From Streptomyces sp. R21 (GTDB lineage: Bacteria > Actinomycetota > Actinomycetes > Streptomycetales > Streptomycetaceae): a DNA stretch of 64,000 bases. Positions 51,147-59,767 of the stretch are shown here, piece by piece. A program made the translations under genes and the position numbers. Position 1 is the first letter of the stretch. Every line of letters begins with the position of its first letter. Below the pieces are notes generated by a model that was not told the origin of the DNA, did no database searches, and worked only from the letters and a program-made list of their open reading frames with translations. The stretch is taken from assembly GCF_041051975.1 (NCBI RefSeq), contig NZ_CP163435.1, positions 1,798,001 to 1,862,000 of the forward strand, written 5' to 3'.

Positions 51147-51337
51147 CCAGCCCCACGGGAGAGATCTACCGCGTCGACTGGCTCCCGGGCACCGACATCC
51201 TGCACGGCACCTGCCACTGCGGCGCCGAGCACACCGCCCAGGACCCGATCGAGATGTGGGGGTGGATGCTCGCCCACCCCGAAGGACACGCACCCCCACA
51301 ACAAGGATCCCCGGAACAGAGACTCCCCAGGCGCTAA
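51143..51337 (+). CDS. Small Cys/His-rich protein encoded between vanA and vanB
   Basis: 64 residues, TTG-free ATG start at 51143 overlapping the vanA stop by four bases, with GGAGAAGG upstream. Potential metal ligands are Cys24, Cys26, His30, His45 and His49 in LHGTCHCGAEHTAQDPIEMWGWMLAHPEGH, a compact pattern that could bind zinc or iron-sulfur; the last 15 residues are disordered (Pro/Gln rich). Its placement and translational coupling suggest a partner or assembly factor of the vanillate demethylase. I do not recognise a named family. Confidence 0.75.
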   Translation: MTSPTGEIYRVDWLPGTDILHGTCHCGAEHTAQDPIEMWGWMLAHPEGHAPPQQGSPEQRLPRR

Positions 51338-51370
51338 ACCCCGGGAGCACGAGCCTAAAGGACCCCGCCC

Positions 51371-52309
51371 ATGACCTCGTACGAACTCGAACTCGTCGTC
51401 GACCGCAGGGAGACCGCGGCCGACGGCGTGCTCGTCCTCACCTTCCGCCACCCGCTGGGCGAGGAACTCCCGGCCTGGGAGCCGGGCGCCCACATAGACG
51501 TCCTGCTCGGGCCGGACCTGGAGCGGCAGTATTCGCTGTGCGGCGATCCGGCCGACCGGTCCGTCTGGCGCATCGCGGTGCTGCACGAGCCGCAGGGCCG
51601 CGGCGGATCGGCGTACATACACGGGCAGTTGGGCGAGGGCGACAAGGTGCGTGTCCGCAGTCCGCGCAACCACTTCGCGCTGGAACCCGCCGCCCGCTAC
51701 CGCTTCGTCGCGGGCGGCATCGGCATCACCCCGATCCTGACGATGATCGCCGCGGCCGAGGCGGCGGGTGCGCAGTGGACGCTGCTCTACGGCGGCCGTA
51801 CGCGCCAATCGATCGCGTTCACCGAGGAGTTGGCCCGGTACGGCGACGACCGGGTACGGATCGCACCCCAGGACGAGACCGGACTGCTGGACCTCGATGC
51901 GGAGTTCGCCGATCTCCCGCCGGACACCCTTGTCTACTGCTGCGGTCCGGGACCGCTCCTTGACGCCGTCGAGGCGCGCTGCCCCACTGGGCAGCTGCAC
52001 CTGGAGCGCTTCGCACCCAAGGTCCAACAGACCGGCCCGGACGGCGAGTTCGAGGTCGTGCTGGAGCGCTCGGGGCAGACACTGACCGTGCTCCCCAACG
52101 TCTCCGTGCTGGAAACCGTGCAGACCGCCGGTGTTGACGTGCTCTACTCCTGCTCCGAGGGCACGTGCGGCTCCTGCGAGACCGACGTCCTCGACGGCAC
52201 GCCGGAGCACCGGGACTCGGTTCTGAGCGACGCGGAGCGGGAGACCGGCAAAACGATGATGCTCTGCGTGTCCCGGTGCCAAGGAAAGCGGTTGGTGCTG
52301 GACCTCTGA
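51371..52309 (+). CDS. vanB: Vanillate O-demethylase reductase subunit (PDR family)
   Basis: 312 residues in phthalate dioxygenase reductase order: FMN/FAD-binding barrel (RQYSLCG near 57-63), NAD-binding domain (GGIGITPILTMI, CCGPGPLLDAV) and C-terminal plant-type ferredoxin with CSEGTCGSCE and MLC supplying the four cluster Cys. It passes electrons from NADH to VanA. ATG at 51371, AAAGGA upstream, 33 bp after the small gene. Confidence 0.94.
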   Translation: MTSYELELVVDRRETAADGVLVLTFRHPLGEELPAWEPGAHIDVLLGPDLERQYSLCGDPADRSVWRIAVLHEPQGRGGSAYIHGQLGEGDKVRVRSPRNHFALEPAARYRFVAGGIGITPILTMIAAAEAAGAQWTLLYGGRTRQSIAFTEELARYGDDRVRIAPQDETGLLDLDAEFADLPPDTLVYCCGPGPLLDAVEARCPTGQLHLERFAPKVQQTGPDGEFEVVLERSGQTLTVLPNVSVLETVQTAGVDVLYSCSEGTCGSCETDVLDGTPEHRDSVLSDAERETGKTMMLCVSRCQGKRLVLDL

Positions 52310-52347
52310 CCTGGGCCGTCCGGGTGGGTCCGGAACAGGCTGTGCGC

Positions 52348-52578
52348 ATGCTGTGGCTGTCTGCGCACAGCCTGTCGGAGCACCTCGGGTCCCAACAGTC
52401 TGCCTCCCCCACCGTCGTGCAGGAGCAGCTGAAGGTCGATCTGCCGGACGAACGCGACCAGTTGCGCACCCGGGTCGCCCCGCGCTTCGCCGAACTGCGG
52501 ACCCATGTGTACGAGCAGATCCAGGTGGCGAAGCGCGGGGCCCCCGCTGCTAGGACAGATACGCCTCCACCTCACTGA
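52348..52578 (+). other. Possible gene remnant after vanB
   Basis: A 76-codon frame (MLWLSAHSLSEHLGS ... VQEQLKVDLPDERDQLRTRVAPRFAELRTHVYEQIQVAKRG) shows coding-like third-position GC and a charged amphipathic helix, but it has no ribosome site, no recognised family and runs 29 bp into the 3' end of the convergent glucanase gene. It may be the residue of a decayed gene, or chance. Confidence 0.2.
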
Positions 52579-54727
52579 ACTGGGCTGCGGGCCAGCCGGT
52601 GTTGGCGGTGACGGTCAGCCTCAGATAGCGCAGGTTCGTGCTGCCGGGAAGCGTCACGGTCACCGTGTTGCCGGTCGCCGGGTCGAAGCGGTAGTCGTGC
52701 GAGGCGACCACGGTGGTGTACGCCGAGCCGTCCGTGCTGCCCTGCACGGACAGGGTCTGGGTGCGCGCCTGCCAGACCGCGGCGGGCGGCAGTTTCAGAA
52801 CGAGCCGTCGGGCGGGCTGAGTCGACCCGAGGTCGACCGTCCAGGCCTGCGGGAAGGCGTTGTTCGTCGACTCCCAGTAGGAGCCCGCGTCGCCGTCGAC
52901 CGCCTTGCCGGGTGTGTAGACGTCCTGCGAGCCGGTGGCCGTGGCGGGGCGGCCCTTGGCGAGGTTGCGGCCCGGGTCGGGGTCCGGGTTTCCGGAGCCG
53001 GGCTGGGGCCAGCTGGAGCAGTCGGACCAGGTGCTGTTCCAGCCGGAGTTGCCGCCGCCGTCGGTGAGTGCGAAGGTGCCGGAGCCGGTCGGGTAGGGGC
53101 AGTTGTAGACGCCGGCCGCGCCCACCGAGGTGGCCTGGACGTTGCTGAACTTGGCGGCGCCCTGCGACTCGGCCTGGACGACGACCGTGCCGGTGTTCCG
53201 GACGGTCGCACCGTCGACAGTGATGTTCTTGGTCGCGTAGCCGTGCCCGCCGCCCGACACGAACTCGAAGGCGCTGTAGGGGCTGTCGGTGATCGTCGTG
53301 CCGGTGATGTTCACGGTCACCTCGATGGCGCTGTCGTACGAATCGACCCTCAACGCACCCATCGGATGGTCCCAGTTGGGGTTCATCGCGCCCGCACGGA
53401 CGAGGGTGTTGCCGGAGACGGTGATGGTTCCCGCGAGCGGGGAGAACGGGTCCAGGAACTTCTGGTTGGAGATCGCGATGCCGCTGCCGAGGGCGTTGGT
53501 GTCGGAGACCAGGTTGTTCTTGACCCCGATGTTCGTGCCGCCGTAGACGGCGATTCCGTTGGCGAGGTTCGGCTGGGTGATGGTGTTGTTCTCGAAGCTG
53601 CTGTCGGTGTCGGGTGAGTAGAGCGACCACATGGCGAGGGCGTCGTCGCCGTTGTTGCGCAGGAAGTTGTTCCGGACGCGGACCCCGCGGGCATTGCCGT
53701 TCAGGTTGAGGCCGTCGGCGGTGGTGTCGAGGATGCGGTTGTTCTCGACGACGAGGTTGTCGTTGTTGCCCATCAGCCAGAGGCCGACCTTGAGGTGCTG
53801 GAGCCACATCCCGGAGACCGAACTGCCCGGCCCCAGAGCCCCGTTGACGAAGTCGTCGGGGTTGGAGTCGACACGTTCGGTGACCTCGCCGATGACCGCG
53901 AAGTCCTTGAGGTGGACGCCTCCGGCCGAGCTGCTCTGGTCGATGAAGCGCGAGGTGTGCACGACGGAGTGCCAGCTGCCTGCGCCCTGCAAGGTGACGT
54001 TCGCGATGCCGCTGAGCGAGGAGGTCACGCGGTAGTCGCCCGGCGGAATCCACACCACTCCCCCTTGGGCGGCGGCGATGGCGTCCCGGAAGGCCCCCGT
54101 CGAGTCGCCCTGACCGCTGGGATCGGCGCCCTTGTCGGTGACGGAGACCGCGCCGGACGGCTTGGTCGCCGCTCCCGCGACCTGCTCGAAGTCGGCGACG
54201 TCCACCGTCACTTGGGTGCCGGTCGCCTCGAAGGCCACCTTGTCGCCCGCCTGCACGTCCCGGCCGAGCAGCAGGCGGGCGTTGTCGAAGAAGTGGTGGG
54301 TCTTGGCGCCGGGGATCCAACCGGTGTCGACGTAGGAGTACTTGGAGGTGACGGGGAGGGTCTTGGCGAGCTTGGTGCCGTTGACGTAGACGTCGAGGGT
54401 GCCGGACTGGCCGTCGGGGACGCTGTAGGAGACATTCACGGCGTTGGCCGCGCGGGGCACGGTGAACTCGACGCGCTGGCCGCCGCCGAGCCGTACGGCC
54501 TGGCGTCCGGAAGCCTCCGAGGCGAGGGTGCCCTGGGTGTGGTCCGGGCCGATCTTCGTACCCGTGGTCGTGGCGGACTCGGCCTCGACCGAGGTGAAGG
54601 GGAGGTCGGCGCCGGCGGCGGCTGCCACGGAGTGTGCTGTGGTGGGGCTCAGCATGCCGGCGGCGAGGGCGACGGCTGCCACGGTCGCCATCAGTGGCAT
54701 GTGCCTGACAGATCTGGAGCTGTGCAT
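52550..54727 (-). CDS. Secreted GH87-type alpha-glucanase (mycodextranase/alpha-1,3-glucanase) with CBM and discoidin domain
   Basis: 725 residues. A Sec signal peptide (cleavage near residue 37) is followed by a CBM35/CBM6-like beta-sandwich (about 45-180), a right-handed beta-helix (about 190-580) and a C-terminal F5/8 type C (discoidin) carbohydrate-binding domain (about 605-725). The helix contains GVHLKDFAVIGEVTERVD, DTTADGLNLNG and RNNGDDALAMWS; Asp residues of the ADG and GDD motifs fit the GH87 active site. It would cut alpha-1,3/1,4-glucan (nigeran, mutan) of fungal walls or biofilms. AAGGGA eight bases before ATG 54727. Last gene of the ABC-transporter operon, 56 bp after GH13. Confidence 0.85.
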   Translation of the reverse strand: MHSSRSVRHMPLMATVAAVALAAGMLSPTTAHSVAAAAGADLPFTSVEAESATTTGTKIGPDHTQGTLASEASGRQAVRLGGGQRVEFTVPRAANAVNVSYSVPDGQSGTLDVYVNGTKLAKTLPVTSKYSYVDTGWIPGAKTHHFFDNARLLLGRDVQAGDKVAFEATGTQVTVDVADFEQVAGAATKPSGAVSVTDKGADPSGQGDSTGAFRDAIAAAQGGVVWIPPGDYRVTSSLSGIANVTLQGAGSWHSVVHTSRFIDQSSSAGGVHLKDFAVIGEVTERVDSNPDDFVNGALGPGSSVSGMWLQHLKVGLWLMGNNDNLVVENNRILDTTADGLNLNGNARGVRVRNNFLRNNGDDALAMWSLYSPDTDSSFENNTITQPNLANGIAVYGGTNIGVKNNLVSDTNALGSGIAISNQKFLDPFSPLAGTITVSGNTLVRAGAMNPNWDHPMGALRVDSYDSAIEVTVNITGTTITDSPYSAFEFVSGGGHGYATKNITVDGATVRNTGTVVVQAESQGAAKFSNVQATSVGAAGVYNCPYPTGSGTFALTDGGGNSGWNSTWSDCSSWPQPGSGNPDPDPGRNLAKGRPATATGSQDVYTPGKAVDGDAGSYWESTNNAFPQAWTVDLGSTQPARRLVLKLPPAAVWQARTQTLSVQGSTDGSAYTTVVASHDYRFDPATGNTVTVTLPGSTNLRYLRLTVTANTGWPAAQFSEVEAYLS

Positions 54728-54783
54728 GTGCTGATCCCTTCGGGGTGGGGGTGCGGGGATAGCGGGAAAGCGCGGGTGCGGTC

Positions 54784-56373
54784 TCAGAGGTGAAGCCAGG
54801 CCGCCGTGTCCTGCGGGAGCCGTCCGTCGGCCGTCAACGGGCCGCTGGAGAGCAGGAGTCGGGAGTGCGCGGGCAGCTCGGCCGGGGTGTCCGCGAAGTT
54901 GACGACGCACACCGGGCCCGCCGCACGGGCGAACGCGAGGACACCCTCGGGTGCGGTCAGCCAGGTGAGGGGCCCGTCTGCGAAGTCGGGCCGGACGCGC
55001 AGGGCCTCCCGGTAGAGGGAGAGCATCGAGCCGGGGTCCTCGGCCTGGCGGTCGGCGGCGTACGCGGACCAGCCCTCGGGCTGCGGGAGCCAGGGCTCCT
55101 CCCGCGAGCCGAAACCGGCGTACGGCGCCTCCGCGATCCATGGCAGCGGGACCCGGCAGCCGTCCCGGCCCGGATCGGTGCCGCCCGACCGGAAGTGCAT
55201 CGGGTCCTGGATCCGGCCCTGGGGTATCTCCGCCTCGGGCAGGCCGAGTTCCTCACCCTGGTAGAGGTAGACGGCGCCGGGGAGGGCGAGCGAGAGCAGT
55301 GCGGCGGCGCGGGCGCGGCAGGTGCCGAGGGCCAGGTCGGTCGGGGTGCCGAAGGACTTCGCGGCGAAGTCGAAGCCGGTGTCCGCGCGTCCGTAGCGGG
55401 TGACCGTGCGCGTCACGTCGTGGTTGCACAGCACCCAGGTGGCGGGAGCGCCGATCGGGGCGTGCTCGGCGAGGGTGCCGTCGATCGCCGTCCGCAGCCG
55501 CGACGCGTCCCAAGGGCAGGACAGGAAGGAGAAGTTGAAGGCGGTGTGCAGCTCGTCGGGGCGGAGGTAGCGGGCGAAGCGTTCGGTGTCGGGGAGCCAG
55601 ACCTCGCCGACGAAGATGCCGTCGTAGGCGTCGGCGATCGCCCGCCAGGAGCGGTACACGTCGTGCAGTTCGTCGCGGTCGACGTATGGGTGCGGGTCGC
55701 GGCCCTCGACGAAGTCGGGCAGGTCGGGGTCCTTGACGAGGAGCGCGGCGGAGTCGATGCGGACGCCGGCCACGCCCCGGTCGAACCAGAAGCGCAGTAC
55801 GTCCTCGTGCTCCTGACGGACGGCGGGGTGTGCCCAGTCGAGGTCGGGCTGTTCGGGGGCGAAGAGGTGGAGGTACCAGTCGCCGTCGGGGACGCGTGTC
55901 CAGGCGGGTCCGCCGAACTGGGACTCCCAGTTGTTGGGCGGGAGTTGGCCGTTCGGTCCGCGTCCCGGGCGGAAGTGGAACAGATCGCGTTCGGGGCCGC
56001 CGGCGAGGGCGGAGCGGAACCAGGGGTGCTGGTCGGAGACATGGTTCGGCACGATGTCGACGATCGTGCGGATGCCTGCCTCCCGTGCCTCGGCGATGAG
56101 TTTCTCGGCTTCGGCGAGGGTGCCGAAGGCCGGGTCGATGGCACGGTAGTCGGCGACGTCGTAGCCGCCGTCCCTCATCGGGGAGAGGTACCAGGGGCTG
56201 AACCACAGGGCGTCGACGCCGAGTTCGGCGAGATGGGGGAGTTTGGCGCGGACGCCCGCGAGGTCGCCGGTGCCGTCGCCGTCGCCGTCCGCGAAGCTGC
56301 GGACGTACACCTGGTAGATGACGGCGGTGCGCCACCAGTCGGCCTGTTTCCGGGCAGGGGTGGGCTGTCCCAC
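54784..56373 (-). CDS. GH13 alpha-glucosidase (oligo-1,6/alpha-1,4-glucosidase type)
   Basis: 529 residues, no signal peptide, so cytoplasmic. GH13 conserved regions: DIVPNHVS (I), GVRIDSAA with the nucleophile Asp near 207 (II), FVGEVWLPD with the acid/base Glu (III), VLCNHDVTR (IV), and QPDLDWAHP typical of subfamilies 17-31. It would hydrolyse imported alpha-glucan oligosaccharides to glucose. GTG at 56373 with AAAGG about nine bases upstream; 31 bp after the MalG-type permease gene. Confidence 0.94.
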   Translation of the reverse strand: MGQPTPARKQADWWRTAVIYQVYVRSFADGDGDGTGDLAGVRAKLPHLAELGVDALWFSPWYLSPMRDGGYDVADYRAIDPAFGTLAEAEKLIAEAREAGIRTIVDIVPNHVSDQHPWFRSALAGGPERDLFHFRPGRGPNGQLPPNNWESQFGGPAWTRVPDGDWYLHLFAPEQPDLDWAHPAVRQEHEDVLRFWFDRGVAGVRIDSAALLVKDPDLPDFVEGRDPHPYVDRDELHDVYRSWRAIADAYDGIFVGEVWLPDTERFARYLRPDELHTAFNFSFLSCPWDASRLRTAIDGTLAEHAPIGAPATWVLCNHDVTRTVTRYGRADTGFDFAAKSFGTPTDLALGTCRARAAALLSLALPGAVYLYQGEELGLPEAEIPQGRIQDPMHFRSGGTDPGRDGCRVPLPWIAEAPYAGFGSREEPWLPQPEGWSAYAADRQAEDPGSMLSLYREALRVRPDFADGPLTWLTAPEGVLAFARAAGPVCVVNFADTPAELPAHSRLLLSSGPLTADGRLPQDTAAWLHL

Positions 56374-56404
56374 GATGCGTGCCTTTCTGTCGGAGGAGGC
56401 GGCG

Positions 56405-57280
56405 TCAGCCCTTGGTGCTGCCCGCGCTGATCCCGGCGATGATGTGCCGCTGGAACACCAGGAACATCGCGACCATGGGGATGCTTGCGATCACCATCGC
56501 GGCGATGAGCACGGTCAGCGGGATGTTCTGCGACAGCTGGACGAGTGCCACGCTGATGGGCTGTTTGTCGGTGTCGGAGAAGACCATCAGCGGCCAGAGG
56601 AAGTCCTGCCACACGGCGACCAGAGCGAAGATCGACACCACGCCGAGCACCGGCCGCGACATGGGCAGCACGATCGACCAGAGGGTGCGCAGACGTCCGG
56701 CGCCGTCGATCTCGGCGGCCTCCAGGACATCGCGCGGGATCTGGTCGAAGAATCGCTTGAGCAGGTAGAGGTTGAAGGCGTTGGCGACGGCGGGCAGCCA
56801 GATGCCGAGCGGGTCGTTGAGCAGGCTGGTGTGGATCAGCGGCAGGTCGGCGACGGTCAGGTACTTCGGGACGACCAGTGCTTGGGCGGGGACCATCAGT
56901 GTGGCGAGGATGCCGCCGAGGATCAGCTTCCCGAAGGCGGGCTTCAGCTTGGACAGGGCGTACGCGGCCGCCGTGCAGAACACGAGCTGCAGCAGCCAGG
57001 CGCCGGTGGCCTGGACGACCGTGTTCCACAGGTGGGTCGGGAGCTGCATCAGGTCCCAGGCGTCGGTGTAGCCGGAGAGGTGCCAGTGCTCCGGCACCAG
57101 CGAGGGCGGCGTGCGCACGACCTCGTCCGGCGACTTCATGGCGCCGGACACCATCCAGTAGACGGGGAAGAGGAAGGCGAGCGCGAAGAGCAGGACGACG
57201 CCGGTGAACACGGTCCAGTAGAGGACCTTGCCGCGGGGGCGGGCCAGGGTGAGTGGCGAGATGAGTGTGCGGGTGCTCAT
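56405..57280 (-). CDS. Carbohydrate ABC transporter permease (MalG type)
   Basis: 291 residues, six membrane helices. The cytoplasmic EAA loop EAAEIDGAGRLRTLWSIVLPMSRP (about 190-213) would contact the ATPase. The C-terminus IPMVAMFLVFQRHIIAGISAGSTKG is typical of MalG-like proteins. ATG overlaps the stop of the partner permease by four bases (ATGA). Confidence 0.94.
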   Translation of the reverse strand: MSTRTLISPLTLARPRGKVLYWTVFTGVVLLFALAFLFPVYWMVSGAMKSPDEVVRTPPSLVPEHWHLSGYTDAWDLMQLPTHLWNTVVQATGAWLLQLVFCTAAAYALSKLKPAFGKLILGGILATLMVPAQALVVPKYLTVADLPLIHTSLLNDPLGIWLPAVANAFNLYLLKRFFDQIPRDVLEAAEIDGAGRLRTLWSIVLPMSRPVLGVVSIFALVAVWQDFLWPLMVFSDTDKQPISVALVQLSQNIPLTVLIAAMVIASIPMVAMFLVFQRHIIAGISAGSTKG

Positions 57281-58239
57281 GCGTCCTCCCCTGCGGTGCG
57301 GGTCAGCCGGAGGTAGAGGGCGGAGAAGGCGCCGAGCAGCAGGAGGAGCATCACGCTCAGGGCGCAGGCTCCGCCGAAGTCGTTGTAGAGGAAGGCGTAT
57401 TTGTAGATCAGGTAGAGGACGGTGACGGTGGCGTTCTCAGGTCCTCCGCCGGTGATGACGAAGGGTTCGGTGAAGACCTGCATGGTGGAGATGATCTGAA
57501 GGAGCATCAGCATGAGGATGACGAACCGGGTCTGAGGGATCGTCACATGACGGATGCGCTGGAGGATGTTCGCGCCGTCGAGTTCGGCCGCCTCGTACAG
57601 CTCGCCGGGGATGCTCTGGAGCGCGGCCAGATAGATGAGGACGGTGCCGCCGAGGTTGGCCCAGGTGGCGACGATGACGAGCGAGACGAGGGCGGTGTCG
57701 GCGCCGTTGGACCAGTTCGAGGTGGGCAGGTGCAGGAAGCGCAGCGCCTCGTTGGCGAGGCCCGCGCCCGGGTCGTAGAACCACTTCCACAGCAGGGCGC
57801 TGACCACCGGCGGGATCATCACCGGCAGGTACACCACGACTCTGAAGAAGGCTTTCGCGTGCCGGAGTTCATTGAGGACGAGCGCCATCACGAACGGGAC
57901 GGCGAAGCCGATGAGCAGGGCCAGGAGCGTGAAGGTGAGCGTGTTGCGCCAGGCCGCGCTGAACTCCGGGTCGTGCAGGACGCGGGTGAAGTTGGCGGTG
58001 CCGACCCACTCGGGCGGCGAACCCGGTGTGTACTTCTGGAAGGCGATCACCACCGCGCGGATCGCCGGGTACCAGGAGAACAGCGCGAAGCAGAGCAGGC
58101 CGCCGATCAGGAAGGCGTATGCGCGGGACTGGTCGGCGAGGCGGCGGCGCAGTGGTCGGGTGCGGGGGCCCGGTCGCGGTGCCTCCACCCGGCGTACGGC
58201 CGTGGGTGGAGGCGCCGCGGGCCTCGATGCGGTCTTCAT
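57277..58239 (-). CDS. Carbohydrate ABC transporter permease (MalF type)
   Basis: 320 residues, six membrane helices after a basic, Pro-rich N-terminal tail. EAA loop: EAAELDGANILQRIRHVTIPQTRF (about 210-233). It forms the heterodimeric channel with the MalG-type subunit. It starts eight bases after the binding-protein gene and overlaps the next permease gene. Confidence 0.94.
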   Translation of the reverse strand: MKTASRPAAPPPTAVRRVEAPRPGPRTRPLRRRLADQSRAYAFLIGGLLCFALFSWYPAIRAVVIAFQKYTPGSPPEWVGTANFTRVLHDPEFSAAWRNTLTFTLLALLIGFAVPFVMALVLNELRHAKAFFRVVVYLPVMIPPVVSALLWKWFYDPGAGLANEALRFLHLPTSNWSNGADTALVSLVIVATWANLGGTVLIYLAALQSIPGELYEAAELDGANILQRIRHVTIPQTRFVILMLMLLQIISTMQVFTEPFVITGGGPENATVTVLYLIYKYAFLYNDFGGACALSVMLLLLLGAFSALYLRLTRTAGEDA

Positions 58240-58247
58240 CGGCAGGG

Positions 58248-59588
58248 TCAGCCCCGGGCCAGGATGCCGTCGATCTTGCCGGAGGCGTCCTTCAGGAGCT
58301 GGTCGATGTCGGCGTCCTTCTTGGTGAGTACGGCGGAGACGGCGCCGTCGAGGACCGAGTAGATCTGCTGGGCGTGCGGCGGCTCGATCTTCATGGCCAG
58401 GCTCTGGTTGCCGTCGAGGAAGGCCTGGTAGTTGTCCACGGGAACGTTGGCGTTGGCCTTCTTGACCTGCTGGTCCCTGGTGTCGGCGGCGCCGGTGAAC
58501 AGGCGCGGCTCGGGCAGGCCCACGGGGGCGTCGGCCGTCTTGGCGCGGGCGTAGTCACCGAGGAAGCCCTTGCCGGGGGTGAGGAACATGTGGTCGAGCC
58601 ACTTCAGGCCGGCCTTGATCTGCTCGGGGCTGTCCTTCTTGTTGAACATGTAGCCGTCGCCGCCGATGAGCGTGCCCTTGCCACCGGGCATGGGTGCGAG
58701 GGCGAGGTCCTTGTAGTTGCCGCCCTTCTCCTTGACGAGGATCGGGATGTTGTCGGGGGCGGAGAGGTACATGCCGAGCTTCCCGGAGCCCATCAGCTGC
58801 TGGACGTCGTTGATGACCAGCAGCTGTTTGCTGCCCATGGAGTTGTCGCTCCAGCGCATGTCCTTGAGGTTCTGCAGGACCGCCTTGCCCTCGGGGGTGT
58901 CGACGGTGGCCTTCTTGCCGTCCTCGCTCACCACGTTGCCGCCCTGCGAGTAGAGCTCGGCGGTGAAGTGCCAACCCCCTTGGTTCTGGGCGCTGTAGTC
59001 GGCGTAACCGAGGGTGCCGTTGCCGAGCGCGGCGATCTTCTTGGCGTCGGCGCGCAGCTCCTCCCAGGTCGCCGGGGGCTTGTCGGGGTCGAGTCCGGCC
59101 TTCGCGAAGAGCTTCCTGTTGTAGATCAGGCCCATCGAGTAGCCGGTGCGCGGGATGCCGTAGATCTTGCCGTCGACGGTGTAGATGTCGCGCAGTTGCT
59201 GCTGGATCGTGCTGTAGCTCTTGAGGTCCTTGACGTAACTGGTGATGTCGGCGGCCTGGTTGACGTCGACGACATGGCCCGCATCGGTGAAGTACGTGTA
59301 GAAGACGTCCTCCATCTGGCCGCCGGCGAGCTTGGCGTCGAAGGTCTTGGGGTCCTGGCAGGGGAACGCGTCGTGTGCGACGACGTCGATGTCCGGGTTC
59401 TGCTTCTCGAAGGCGGCGACGTCCGCCTCGAAGAACTTCCGGTCGACCTTGGCGCTCTTGGGCGGCATGCAGTTGACGGTGATGCGGGTCTTCCCGTCGG
59501 CCGTGTCGTCGCTCGACCCGCAGGCGGTGAGAGTCAGCGAACAGGCCATGAGCGTGAGGAAGGTACGACGGAACCCGGTGCTTCTCAT
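58248..59588 (-). CDS. Sugar ABC transporter substrate-binding lipoprotein
   Basis: 446 residues. Lipobox LTAC (Cys at about 23) after a short hydrophobic signal. The binding-protein family 1 pattern is visible: ADVAAFEKQNPDIDVVAHD, AGGQMEDVFYTYFTDAGHVV, YGIPRTGYSMGLIYNRKLFAKAGLDPDKPPATWEELRADAKKI, MGSGKLGMYLSAPDNI. It should deliver alpha-glucan oligosaccharides to the permeases. No ATPase gene is present; in Streptomyces the shared MsiK ATPase usually serves such importers. First structural gene of the operon, AGAGGGG upstream of ATG 59588, 179 bp after the LacI gene. Confidence 0.94.
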   Translation of the reverse strand: MRSTGFRRTFLTLMACSLTLTACGSSDDTADGKTRITVNCMPPKSAKVDRKFFEADVAAFEKQNPDIDVVAHDAFPCQDPKTFDAKLAGGQMEDVFYTYFTDAGHVVDVNQAADITSYVKDLKSYSTIQQQLRDIYTVDGKIYGIPRTGYSMGLIYNRKLFAKAGLDPDKPPATWEELRADAKKIAALGNGTLGYADYSAQNQGGWHFTAELYSQGGNVVSEDGKKATVDTPEGKAVLQNLKDMRWSDNSMGSKQLLVINDVQQLMGSGKLGMYLSAPDNIPILVKEKGGNYKDLALAPMPGGKGTLIGGDGYMFNKKDSPEQIKAGLKWLDHMFLTPGKGFLGDYARAKTADAPVGLPEPRLFTGAADTRDQQVKKANANVPVDNYQAFLDGNQSLAMKIEPPHAQQIYSVLDGAVSAVLTKKDADIDQLLKDASGKIDGILARG

Positions 59589-59767
59589 CGGTGGACCCCT
59601 CTGGGCAGGAGCGTGGAAGGCCCACGGCAGCACGCGGGGGTGCGCGCCGCCGGGCCAAGGCCATGTCGGCCTGGCTGGCGCCGCACACTCAAGCACCGCC
59701 GACATCCGTCCGCAAGATGTCGCGCAGAGTCTGTAATTATTTGACAGTCGGTTGGATCTCCTCGATC

